Below the pieces are notes generated by a model. That model saw nothing but the letters and a program-made list of their open reading frames with translations, ran no database searches and was not told where the DNA came from. A stretch of DNA of 64,000 bases from [Clostridium] celerecrescens 18A (lineage in GTDB: Bacteria; Bacillota; Clostridia; Lachnospirales; Lachnospiraceae). Below, one piece after another: positions 18,880 to 27,014 of the stretch. The stretch's first letter is position 1; the number at the start of each line of letters is the position of its first letter. Both the position numbers and the translations under genes were made by a program. The stretch spans positions 4,948,001 to 5,012,000 of the forward strand of contig NZ_PGET01000001.1 of the NCBI RefSeq assembly GCF_002797975.1. Direction: 5' to 3'.

Positions 18880-20016
18880 ATGAGTAATGTAGAAAAGCTA
18901 AAATTGATGACTATTGTCGGGACACGTCCCGAAATCATCAAAATGTCAGAAATTATTAAAGCGAGTGACAAATATTTTAATCATATATTAGTACATACTG
19001 GTCAGAACTATGATTATACGCTAAATGAAGTATTTTTTAATGATTTGGGGCTACGCGCTCCTGACTACTATTTGGGAGTTGTAGGCGAGGATCTGGGAGA
19101 AACCATGGCGAATGTAATTTCCAAATCGTATAAATTGATGCAGGAAATAAAACCAGACGCACTCATCGTCTTGGGAGATACCAACTCTTGTTTATCTGTA
19201 ATTTCTGCAAAAAGACTTAAAATTCCGATTTTTCATATGGAAGCAGGCAACAGATGTTTTGATGAGAACCTTCCGGAGGAAATAAATAGAAGAATTGTTG
19301 ATGTAACAAGTGACGTTAATCTTTGTTATACCGAGCATGCACGTAGATATATATCAAATGCTGGTGTTAAAAAAGAGTATACATATGTTGTTGGTTCTCC
19401 AATGGCAGAGGTCTTAACGAAATATACTGATCAAATTGAGAATAGTAATGCATTAGAACAATTGGGATTAACAAAAGGAGACTATGTTTTACTATCTGCA
19501 CACCGAGAGGAAAACATTGATAACGAAGCTAATTTTATGCAGCTAATGAGTGCAGTTAATTCTATAGCGGAGAAGTATAATATGCCAGTGATATATAGTA
19601 CTCATCCACGTAGTGCAAAATTTATTGACAAAAGAAATTTTAAGTTCCATCCTAATGTGAGAACTTTAAAACCATTTGGATTCTTTGATTACAATAATTT
19701 GCAAAAAAATGCTTTTTGTGTAGTTTCCGATAGTGGTACTGTACCAGAGGAGGCGTCATTCTTTAAATTTCCTGCAATTTCGATTAGAACCAGCACTGAG
19801 AGACCTGAGGCTTTGGACAAAGGAAATTTTGTAATTGGAAGTATTACTGCAGATCAGGTACTACAAGCGGTAGAACTAGCCACTGCAATGCAGAAAAATA
19901 ATGAGTTAGGGACTGATGTGCCGGATTATATAGATCAGAACGTTTCGACTAAAGTTGTAAAGATCATTCAAAGCTATACTGGTATCATAAATAGAATGAT
20001 TTGGCGGAAAGAGTAA
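18880..20016 (+). CDS. UDP-N-acetylhexosamine 2-epimerase (WecB-like; WbjD/FnlC/WbvD type)
   Basis: A 378-residue protein of the non-hydrolysing 2-epimerase family: IVGTRPEIIKMSEI at the N-terminus, VLGDTNS (about 95), HMEAGNRCFDENLPEE (about 118) and DSGTVPEEASFF with RTSTERPEA near 285-310. It inverts C2 of the nucleotide sugar and completes the three-gene UDP-2-acetamido-2,6-dideoxy-L-hexose pathway with the two genes upstream. WecB itself (ManNAc synthesis) is the same fold, but the linkage with a dehydratase and a reductase argues for the deoxy-hexose pathway. Confidence 0.88.
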   Translation: MSNVEKLKLMTIVGTRPEIIKMSEIIKASDKYFNHILVHTGQNYDYTLNEVFFNDLGLRAPDYYLGVVGEDLGETMANVISKSYKLMQEIKPDALIVLGDTNSCLSVISAKRLKIPIFHMEAGNRCFDENLPEEINRRIVDVTSDVNLCYTEHARRYISNAGVKKEYTYVVGSPMAEVLTKYTDQIENSNALEQLGLTKGDYVLLSAHREENIDNEANFMQLMSAVNSIAEKYNMPVIYSTHPRSAKFIDKRNFKFHPNVRTLKPFGFFDYNNLQKNAFCVVSDSGTVPEEASFFKFPAISIRTSTERPEALDKGNFVIGSITADQVLQAVELATAMQKNNELGTDVPDYIDQNVSTKVVKIIQSYTGIINRMIWRKE

Positions 20017-20064
20017 CAATGATATTTGCATTCGTGCACTCTTTTTTAGAGGATGAGGCTGAAG

Positions 20065-21234
20065 ATGAAAAAAGCGTTATTAGTTACTACTGTAAGCGGA
20101 TTTGTGCCGCAGTTTGAGATGAATAATGTCAGACTGCTACAACAGATGGGATATGAGATACATTATGCTTCAAATTATCATACACCGTCTTATGGAAAGG
20201 ATAATAGTCGCCTGGATGGTACTGGGATTGTAAGACATCAGATAGATTTTGTGCGGAGTCCTTATAGTTTGAAAAATTGGAAGGCATATAAGCAACTAAA
20301 AATTCTAATGGAAAAAGAGCACTTCCAATTAGTGCACTGCCACACCCCTATGGGAGGGGTGATGGCAAGGCTGGCCGCTCATGCTACAGGGACTGTACCA
20401 CTTTTTTATACGGCTCATGGATTTCATTTTTATAAAGGTGCACCATTAGTTAATTGGCTATTTTATTATCCGGTAGAAAAGTGGTTGTCACGCTATACAG
20501 ATCAGCTAATGTGTATAAATAAAGAGGACTATAAACGGGCCAGTAAATTTCATGCCCGTTATGTGGATTATATTCCTGGAGTGGGAATTGATCTGAAAAA
20601 AATTAGATACGTATCTGAGACGGATATTGACAAGAAAAAGGCGGAGTTGGGAATTCCTACGGATAAAAAGATTGTTTTGTCAGCGGGTGAATTAATTAAG
20701 CGGAAAAATCATGAAAGCGTGATACGAGCAATCGCACGAATTCAAGATGAATCTCTGTTGTATGTAATCTGTGGACAGGGGGAACTGGCTAAGCACCTTG
20801 CAGATGTGGTTAAAAAAATGATGCTGGAAGATCGTGTGCTTTTTACAGGGTACCGCTCAGATATTTTTGAAATTTATCAGATCGCTGATTTGTATATATT
20901 CCCTTCTTTTCAGGAGGGTTTGCCTATGGCGCTACTTGAAGCTATGGCTAATAGACTGCCCGTTATATGTTCTGATATACGCGGAAGCAGGGACTTGATG
21001 GATGAGGACACTCCGGATGATGTGAAAGCTAGATGGAGGATTTGTGATGGCGGCATAATGGTAGATAAGGCAGATGATATTGAGGCGTATGCAGAAGCAA
21101 TTGAATATTTTTTAAAAGATACAGAAGAATTGAAAGTTTGTGGAAAACGGAATGCATTGAAGGCAGAAAAATTTTCAAGAGAATGCGTTGAAAGTCGTAT
21201 GAAGGATATCTATAAGAGATCCAATACTGATTGA
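20065..21234 (+). CDS. GT4 glycosyltransferase (EpsD-like)
   Basis: A 389-residue protein. ATG at 20065 is favoured over the in-frame ATG at 20053 because AGGATGAGG ends about 6 bases before it, whereas the earlier ATG lies inside that sequence. The N-terminal half has CHTPMGGVMARLAAH and FYTAHGFHFYKGAP, characteristic of EpsD-type group 1 enzymes. The C-terminal half has LSAGELIKRKNHE (about 208) and PSFQEGLPMALLEAMA with E-x7-E (about 292). It is the last glycosyltransferase of this locus; donor and acceptor unknown. Confidence 0.85.
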   Translation: MKKALLVTTVSGFVPQFEMNNVRLLQQMGYEIHYASNYHTPSYGKDNSRLDGTGIVRHQIDFVRSPYSLKNWKAYKQLKILMEKEHFQLVHCHTPMGGVMARLAAHATGTVPLFYTAHGFHFYKGAPLVNWLFYYPVEKWLSRYTDQLMCINKEDYKRASKFHARYVDYIPGVGIDLKKIRYVSETDIDKKKAELGIPTDKKIVLSAGELIKRKNHESVIRAIARIQDESLLYVICGQGELAKHLADVVKKMMLEDRVLFTGYRSDIFEIYQIADLYIFPSFQEGLPMALLEAMANRLPVICSDIRGSRDLMDEDTPDDVKARWRICDGGIMVDKADDIEAYAEAIEYFLKDTEELKVCGKRNALKAEKFSRECVESRMKDIYKRSNTD

Positions 21235-21468
21235 TGATAGTAATAGACCATTTTGATTCAATGATTTATATTGTTATTCAATACTGTGAATTTTTTATTG
21301 CATAGCAATTGACTAGAGCATACTCAAAAAATCTATAATACAAAACTTATTCATTAGATGATTCAGTTTAGAAAAGTTAACAAGTCAGTAGATTTCAGGA
21401 ATCTTCATACAATTTTCATCAGGGAAGATAGATACAAAAAGATTAATCATATTTAAAGAGGTAAAAGT

Positions 21469-23787
21469 TTGTTAATAATAATAGTTACTTTATTTATGAG
21501 TTATTTAATATATGGATATGTTAAACCTAATATAACTTGTTCTAACCGGATTATGAAAATATATTTTGTTATCTCTATAATAATGGCACTGGGTCTACTA
21601 GAGATATTTATTAAAATTTTAAACTTTTCGGATGTAACTAGTTTTTTATGGTGTATATATATACCAGTTTCATTAAGTTTATTTTATATAATATTAAATA
21701 CCATCTGTATACGAGGAAAAAGAACCTTAAATATAATACTTTGGTTAAAATATCTATTTTGTTTATTATTTTTGATATTATGTCTTAATGCATACTATTA
21801 TGGTTATATTTGTGTATTAAATCAAGATACAGCTTCTGGAGATTTTACATCGTTAATAATTGGAAACCATAATATTTTAACTGTTTTATATGGTTTTATG
21901 ATAGGTGGCTTTTTTTGGTTATTTGGTGAAAAAATTTTCTGCCATATAAAAACATTTTCTTTTTATTTATATATTACAATATTAATCCTTACACCATTTT
22001 TAATGTTTTTTATTTTAGAAATTTCTTGCAATCCCCAAATAGGAAATATGAACCTCTTTAGAGTTTTACTAAACATTTTTATTATGATGTTCTTTGAAAT
22101 AATAATTTTAAACTTCTTTAATAATAGAGCTTATGGATTATATGTTTTATATTCATGTGTATTAATAATTGGAGTAGCGAACCACTTTGTAGTATTGTTT
22201 CGTAATAATCCTATAATGCCTGTTGATATTTTATCAATTAAAACAGCACTATCTGTATCCAATCATTATCAATATTATCTAACAAATGGAATTACTTTAT
22301 CGGTTGTTATTTTTTTACTATTAATAGGTTTAATATCATCGTTTAACAGATTAGATATTACAAATAAAATAACTAGTAAAAAAGAAGTTATTTCTCGTAA
22401 GTTTCTTTCAGTGATGGTGTTGATTTTCGGCATATTCTGGATTCATAATTCAAACTTTGAAAATGCTTATTCTATCAATATAAATTTTTGGTGGCCTGCA
22501 GCAACTTACGAAAGTGATGGCTTTGCTGCTTCGTTTATCACATTTTTACAAAAGTTGAAAGTACAGAAGCCTGATGAATATTCAAGTGAATTAGCAGAAA
22601 ATATTTTAATAAATACTTCGGAAGACAGGAAACCAGCAGTTTCGTCTACTAATCAAGATCCAACAATTATTGTTGTTATGAATGAATCTTTTAGCGACTT
22701 AAGTGCACTAGGGCCTTTGGAGTGTGCTGATAGATATTTGAAAAATTTTAATTCACTTAGACATGATACGAATACTATTGAGCATGGATTAAATTATGTG
22801 TCCACCAGGGGTGGTGGAACATCTACTACGGAATTTGAGTTTCTTACTGGTAATTCAATGTCAAATTTGCCTGGAAGTAACCCATATGCTCAATTTAACT
22901 TCACTCATATTCCCAATATTATAAAAGTTGCTAAAGCAAAGGGATATAAGACAATTGCGATGCATCCTGAAGATCCTAACAATTGGCGTAGAAGCAACAT
23001 ATATGCTGATATGGGGTTCGATGAATTTTTGTCACTTAAGGATTTCGAAGGATATGAAACTACAGTTTGGAATAGAATAAGTGATTTAGGTGACTATAAA
23101 AAGTTAATTGATGTTTATGAAAGCCAAGAGCAGCCGGCTTTGATTTTTAATGTTACAATGCAAAATCATGGAGGTTATGATATTGATGCAATAAAAGAAG
23201 ATAATAGAGTTTATATTGATGATAATTATAGTCAATACCTAGATGTGCAAGCATATGAATCATTAATTTATGAGTCAGATAATGCTTTAGGTTATTTAAT
23301 GAATTATTTTAACAAAGTAGATAAACCTGTTATTATTTGCTTTTTTGGAGATCATCAGCCAGTGCTTGACAATGAGTTTGAAAGTGAACTCGTTTCAAAT
23401 AAAAAAGAATATAATAATTCGGATTTATCTGTAGAAGAAAGATATTATGCTGTTCCATATTTTATTTGGAGCAATTATAAAATTGATAATACGATAGCTA
23501 GGAATAACACTGATGGGAAAAATATTACAAGTACAAATTATTTGGGCTATCAGGTACAATATTATGCAGGATTTGAATTGTCTAATTATGGAAACTTTTT
23601 GTTGTCTCTAAAAGAGCAGATTCCTGTAATTAACTTTATAGGATATTTGGGAACCGATAATCAGTGGTACTCTTTGACTGATGATTCAGGGTTTCTAACT
23701 CAACTAAATAACTATCAAATAATCCAGTATTATGCAATGTTTGATAAAAGGAAAAATATAAAATGCTTTGAGGAAAAGGAACCATAA
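21469..23787 (+). CDS. LTA-synthase-like membrane phosphotransferase (sulfatase fold)
   Basis: A 772-residue protein starting at TTG (AAAGAGG upstream). The first 340 residues or so are many membrane spans, more than the five of canonical LtaS. The extracellular domain begins PTIIVVMNESFSD (about 402), where the Glu is a metal ligand. It has RGGGTSTTEFEFLTG (about 446), which contains the nucleophile threonine, and FFGDHQP (about 625), a metal site. LtaS-family enzymes transfer glycerol phosphate from phosphatidylglycerol. Its position at the end of a glycan locus suggests decoration of the polysaccharide or building of a polyol-phosphate chain. A 230-base gap precedes it. TAATG couples it to the next gene. 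Confidence 0.82.
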   Translation: MLIIIVTLFMSYLIYGYVKPNITCSNRIMKIYFVISIIMALGLLEIFIKILNFSDVTSFLWCIYIPVSLSLFYIILNTICIRGKRTLNIILWLKYLFCLLFLILCLNAYYYGYICVLNQDTASGDFTSLIIGNHNILTVLYGFMIGGFFWLFGEKIFCHIKTFSFYLYITILILTPFLMFFILEISCNPQIGNMNLFRVLLNIFIMMFFEIIILNFFNNRAYGLYVLYSCVLIIGVANHFVVLFRNNPIMPVDILSIKTALSVSNHYQYYLTNGITLSVVIFLLLIGLISSFNRLDITNKITSKKEVISRKFLSVMVLIFGIFWIHNSNFENAYSININFWWPAATYESDGFAASFITFLQKLKVQKPDEYSSELAENILINTSEDRKPAVSSTNQDPTIIVVMNESFSDLSALGPLECADRYLKNFNSLRHDTNTIEHGLNYVSTRGGGTSTTEFEFLTGNSMSNLPGSNPYAQFNFTHIPNIIKVAKAKGYKTIAMHPEDPNNWRRSNIYADMGFDEFLSLKDFEGYETTVWNRISDLGDYKKLIDVYESQEQPALIFNVTMQNHGGYDIDAIKEDNRVYIDDNYSQYLDVQAYESLIYESDNALGYLMNYFNKVDKPVIICFFGDHQPVLDNEFESELVSNKKEYNNSDLSVEERYYAVPYFIWSNYKIDNTIARNNTDGKNITSTNYLGYQVQYYAGFELSNYGNFLLSLKEQIPVINFIGYLGTDNQWYSLTDDSGFLTQLNNYQIIQYYAMFDKRKNIKCFEEKEP

Positions 23788-24086
23788 TGCTAATATTACA
23801 AATGATTTTACTTATTACTCCTGGAATAATTGCAACTTATATTTATAAATATAAGAAAAAGTGTGATCTAACTCTTAAAAGTTGGTTATATAATGTCATA
23901 AAGTTTGCCTTTATTATATTTTGGATTTTAAATGTATATCAATACTTGAGAGGTTTTGGGGATTTTGTCTGGACCAGCTTTTCAACTCAGTTTATTCTGA
24001 GGTATATACTGATCACGTTATCATTAGCAATTATTCTACCGCATATTAATCTGTTTTTATCAAGGTACTCCGATACCCCATTGTAG
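23787..24086 (+). CDS. Small membrane protein coupled to the LTA-synthase-like gene
   Basis: A 99-residue protein with three hydrophobic segments (about 2-18, 32-52, 66-86). I do not recognise a family. Its ATG overlaps the TAA of the preceding gene (TAATG), implying translation by re-initiation and a job connected to that enzyme, for example as an accessory or stabilising subunit. It is followed by a terminator, so it closes the locus. Confidence 0.6.
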   Translation: MLILQMILLITPGIIATYIYKYKKKCDLTLKSWLYNVIKFAFIIFWILNVYQYLRGFGDFVWTSFSTQFILRYILITLSLAIILPHINLFLSRYSDTPL

Positions 24087-24127
24087 TTCTATTGTATTTC
24101 AAAAGGGGTGACTTCTATCAAAAATAG

Positions 24128-24152
24128 ATAACGGTTATAATAACACCGTTAT
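24128..24152. repeat. Inverted repeat after the locus
   Basis: ATAACGGT and ACCGTTAT form 8-bp arms around a 9-base loop. It has no T-run of its own and sits just ahead of the terminator. Confidence 0.5.
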
Positions 24153-24165
24153 AACAACTGTAAAT

Positions 24166-24193
24166 AAAATCCGAGGCATATGCTCGGATTTTT
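24166..24193 (+). terminator. Rho-independent terminator closing the first polysaccharide locus
   Basis: AAATCCGAG pairs with CTCGGATTT around a 7-base loop, followed by TTTATTATTTT. Confidence 0.85.
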
Positions 24194-24240
24194 ATTATTT
24201 TATAGGCTACCTATGATGTCGTATATTTATATTGGCAAAT

Positions 24241-24255
24241 GATAGTGTCAAGATT
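24241..24255. repeat. Stray 15-bp IS256-type end
   Basis: GATAGTGTCAAGATT is identical to the outer 15 bases of the left end of the intact element at 24397, but no element is attached to it. It lies 8 bases outside the left end of the decayed element at 24263. Confidence 0.6.
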
Positions 24256-24396
24256 GATTGTAGATAACGTATAATTAATTTCGCATATCAATTAAATAAA
24301 ATGGACATGTTCCATAGCCACTTGGTAAAATAAAGTTACCACACCAAATCTCACAAAGGAGGCTATGAAACATGTCTGATAATATTATACAGCTAA

Positions 24397-25759
24397 GATA
24401 GTGTCAAGATTTTTTCGCAAATTGTATTTCAACCGTCTGGTAGCCGGTAGTTAGCCGGCTATGATATCAGACTCGTTTTGGAGATCCATTTCTTTTAGAT
24501 GCTCCATATTCATGTAGCGCTTTGTACCCCATTGAGTCCCTGCTACGTGTCGTAGTCTGGCACATACAAGCATTAAAGCACTTTGCCCATCTTGAAAAGC
24601 ACCAATTGCCCGGGTTCTACGTTTGATTTTCCGATTAAGTCTTTCGATGGTATTGTTGGTGCGGATTCTAGTCCAGTGCTGGCTAGGAAAATCCATGTAT
24701 GTAAGGGTTTCCTCGATTCCGTCTTCGACCTTTTTAGCTGCTGAAGCTAATTTCATCTCGCGAAGTTTATCAGATACTTGTTTTGCCTTTTCCTTTGCAG
24801 ATGCCTTGCACTCTTGAGCATGAATAGCCTTTAGAAGCATAGAGACTTCTTTCATCTTATTACGAGGAGTGGCCGAAAATATATTCCGATAGAAGTGAAC
24901 CGTACATCTTTGATACTTTGCATCCGGAAATACTTCTGGAATGGATTCGAGCATCCCAAGGCATTTATCACCAATAATTAGGCGCACTCCAGCCAGGCCG
25001 CGTTCTTTTAACCATACAAAGAATGTCCTCCAGCTTTCACGATCTTCTTTCATACCTTCTGCTGCACCAATGATTTCACGGCATCCTTCTTCATTGACAC
25101 CAATAGCAACAAGGATAGAGACATTTTGAACTTCACCACCCCAGCTGCGCTTTAAGTAAACACCGTCAACATAAACATATGGATAAGAACCGCTAAGTTT
25201 GCGGCTTCTCCACGTTTCTATGTGTTCATAAGCTTTTTTATTAAGATTACTTATTGTTCCAGGTGAAACTTTAGTTCCCCATAATGCCTCGGTGATATCT
25301 TCAACACGGCGAACAGAAACACCCGCGAGATACATTTCAATGAGAGCCTCTTCTACGGAGCATTCTCTGCGGCGATAGCGTTCAATAATATCAGTTTCGA
25401 ACGGAACACCCTTTAGCTTTGGCATCTTTAATTTGACCTCGCCAGCTGTGGTTTGAAAGTTCCTGCTGTAATGGCCGGAACGATATCCCTTGCGTTCACC
25501 GGAACGTTCGTATTTTTCAGCATTAACAAGTTCTTCTGCTTCATGATCTAGCAAGGCATTGAGGGTTTCCTCAACGCTGTTGCGTACTAAATCTTTCAAT
25601 TCATTATGGATAAGTTCCTGATTTAATTGTATAATGTTATCAGACATGTTCTATAGCCTCCTTTGGGAGTATTTCGTGTGGTAACTTAATTTTACCAAAC
25701 GGCTATAGACCATGTCTATTTTTATGAAATTGAATTTGCGAAATTAATTATACGTCATC
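24397..25759 (-). mobile_element. Intact IS256-family insertion sequence (1363 bp)
   Basis: Both ends carry imperfect inverted repeats of about 34 bp sharing TTTCGCAAATT and an outer GAT. They are flanked by a perfect 8-bp target duplication ACAGCTAA at 24389-24396 and 25760-25767, as expected for IS256. The insertion split the transposase of the older element right after codon 8. The single transposase gene reads on the minus strand. Confidence 0.92.
24451..25647 (-). CDS. IS256-family transposase
   Basis: A 398-residue Transposase_mut protein, full length for the family. The DDE residues are visible in context: VYVDGVYLKRS (first Asp, about 158), LIIGDKCLGMLE (second Asp, about 225) and NTIERLNRKIKRR (Glu, about 333). 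The C-x2-H-type YQRCTVHFYRN follows the second Asp. The start has AAAGGAGGC upstream on the minus strand. The reading frame has no defects, so the element may be active. It starts with the same MSDNIIQL as the broken transposase it interrupts. Confidence 0.95.
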   Translation of the reverse strand: MSDNIIQLNQELIHNELKDLVRNSVEETLNALLDHEAEELVNAEKYERSGERKGYRSGHYSRNFQTTAGEVKLKMPKLKGVPFETDIIERYRRRECSVEEALIEMYLAGVSVRRVEDITEALWGTKVSPGTISNLNKKAYEHIETWRSRKLSGSYPYVYVDGVYLKRSWGGEVQNVSILVAIGVNEEGCREIIGAAEGMKEDRESWRTFFVWLKERGLAGVRLIIGDKCLGMLESIPEVFPDAKYQRCTVHFYRNIFSATPRNKMKEVSMLLKAIHAQECKASAKEKAKQVSDKLREMKLASAAKKVEDGIEETLTYMDFPSQHWTRIRTNNTIERLNRKIKRRTRAIGAFQDGQSALMLVCARLRHVAGTQWGTKRYMNMEHLKEMDLQNESDIIAG

Positions 25760-26365
25760 ACAGCTAAATGAGGAATTAATCAAAACAGAATTAAAAGATT
25801 TAGTTCGTTCCAGTGTGGAGGAAACTCTCAATACTCTGCTTGATAAAGAAGCAGATGAATTGGTCAACGCCGAAAAATCGAGCCTTCGAGGGAATGAAAG
25901 AGGACCGGGAAAGTTGGAAAAACCTCCTAATTGAACTAAAAAGCAGAGGTCTTAAAGGTGTCCGCTTAATTGTTGGGGACAAATACCTTGGAATGCTGGA
26001 ATTATTTCCACATGTGTTTCCATATACTAAATATCAGCGATGCACCGTACATTTCTATCGAAATATTTTTTCCGTTACCTCACGAAGCCGAATAAAATAT
26101 ATAGCTAAATGTAAAAGCAATCCATTCCCAGGAAAGTAAGGAAGCAGCACCCAAAAAGTGGTAAAAGAACTTCGAACAATCGTCTACGCCATGTGGCAGG
26201 GACCTGGGGGGGCTAAACTATATATGAATATGAAACATCTTGATCAAATGCAATCTGCTGAAGAAGTAGATCACATAGCAAGTTACCGGAATGCTACCAA
26301 ACGGTTATGGAACATGTCCATTTTATTTAATTGAATTTGCGAAATTAATTATACATATCAGAAAT

Positions 26366-26545
26366 AATATCATTGAAGAGCATTTATACTCTCAAATCCA
26401 CCCACTCCATACGGAGGGTGAATCCCTGCGGTCTATAGTAAAGCAATTAGGCAATCCTAGATTGATCGTGAAAAAAATGCGAAGAAAGTTACATACAATT
26501 ACTATATACAAAAAACCTCTTGCAATTTACCTCTACATAGAGTAA
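26366..26545 (+). pseudogene. Possible remnant of a helix-turn-helix protein (transposase-like)
   Basis: The frame reads EEHLYSQIHPLHTEGESLRS followed by IVKQLGNPR, which resembles the N-terminal DNA-binding helices of IS21/IS30-like transposases (Y/S-x-R-S-I-x-K-x-L-G). It then ends in unrelated sequence. There is no ribosome site of its own, and the frame is open only because it runs out of the IS end. This is a weak call. Confidence 0.25.
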
Positions 26546-26562
26546 TATATAACTACATAGAG
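26520..26562 (+). promoter_or_regulatory. marR promoter with two operator-like repeats
   Basis: TTGCAA (26520-26525), a 17-bp spacer and TAATAT (26543-26548). The spacer contains the palindrome CTCTACATAGAG (26531-26542), and CTACATAGAG recurs at 26553-26562. The two copies are 20 bp apart, two helical turns, which fits autorepression by the MarR protein encoded just downstream. Confidence 0.65.
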
Positions 26563-26579
26563 ATAATATAGGAGAAGCA

Positions 26580-27014
26580 ATGGCAAAGACAGAGTTAAAA
26601 ATCCTAATAGGCCTCCATCGGGCCGTAAACTACATTGACCGCCAATCAACCAAGATTTTTTCTGAGTACAACCTAACCATGGGCCAATTTGCCGTATTAG
26701 AGGCACTATACCACAAAGGCGACATGACCATAGGCCAAGTACAGGAAAAGATCCTAAGTTCCAGCGGAACCATTCCTCTTATTATAAATAACCTTGAGAA
26801 AAGAGGGTATCTTATAAGGAAAGCCGACAGAAAGGATAAGAGGCGATGCATTCTCCATATCACAGCTCAGGGACAGGAGTTGATTGGCCAGGTTTACCCA
26901 AGAAATGAAGCCAGGATTATTGAGTTAATGGCTCATTGGACTGATGAAGAAAAAGAACAATTGGCAATGTTATTAAAAAAGTATGGAGATGAGATTAATG
27001 GAGAGAAAGATTAA
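26580..27014 (+). CDS. MarR-family transcriptional regulator
   Basis: A 144-residue winged-helix protein: LTMGQFAVLEALYHKGDMTI (about 33-52) and the recognition helix region KILSSSGTIPLIINNLEKRG. The wing is IRKADRKDKRRCILHITAQG, which holds the conserved D-x-R-D-x-R-like basic patch. It overlaps the downstream pirin gene and is probably co-transcribed with pirin and the nitroreductase. It likely represses this operon until a phenolic or oxidative signal is present; signal unknown. Confidence 0.9.
   Translation: MAKTELKILIGLHRAVNYIDRQSTKIFSEYNLTMGQFAVLEALYHKGDMTIGQVQEKILSSSGTIPLIINNLEKRGYLIRKADRKDKRRCILHITAQGQELIGQVYPRNEARIIELMAHWTDEEKEQLAMLLKKYGDEINGEKD

Larger units (their letters stand above)
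24372..26286 (+). pseudogene. Broken IS256-family transposase (split by the inner element, internally deleted)
   Basis: It starts MSDNIIQL at 24372 (GGAGG upstream), is cut at 24396 by the inner element and resumes at 25760 as QLNEELIKTELKDLVR. It keeps homology to residue 45 or so (LVNAEK). About 150 residues are then missing, with a change of frame to EGMKEDRESW through YQRCTVHFYRNIFS. A second deletion removes the region with the catalytic Glu, and the C-terminal end (MNMKHLDQMQSAEE) is recognisable near 26225-26280. It cannot make an active transposase. Confidence 0.85.
24263..26359 (+). mobile_element. Decayed IS256-family element, interrupted by a second one
   Basis: The left end (GATAACGTATAATTAATTT) and the right end, read on the minus strand (GATATGTATAATTAATTT), form matching termini that extend inward as long imperfect inverted repeats of 55-60 bp, including GGACATGTTCCAT. 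Between them is a broken plus-strand transposase gene and the intact element at 24397-25759. I see no clear target duplication outside the ends. It is a relative, not a copy, of the intact element. Confidence 0.8.
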
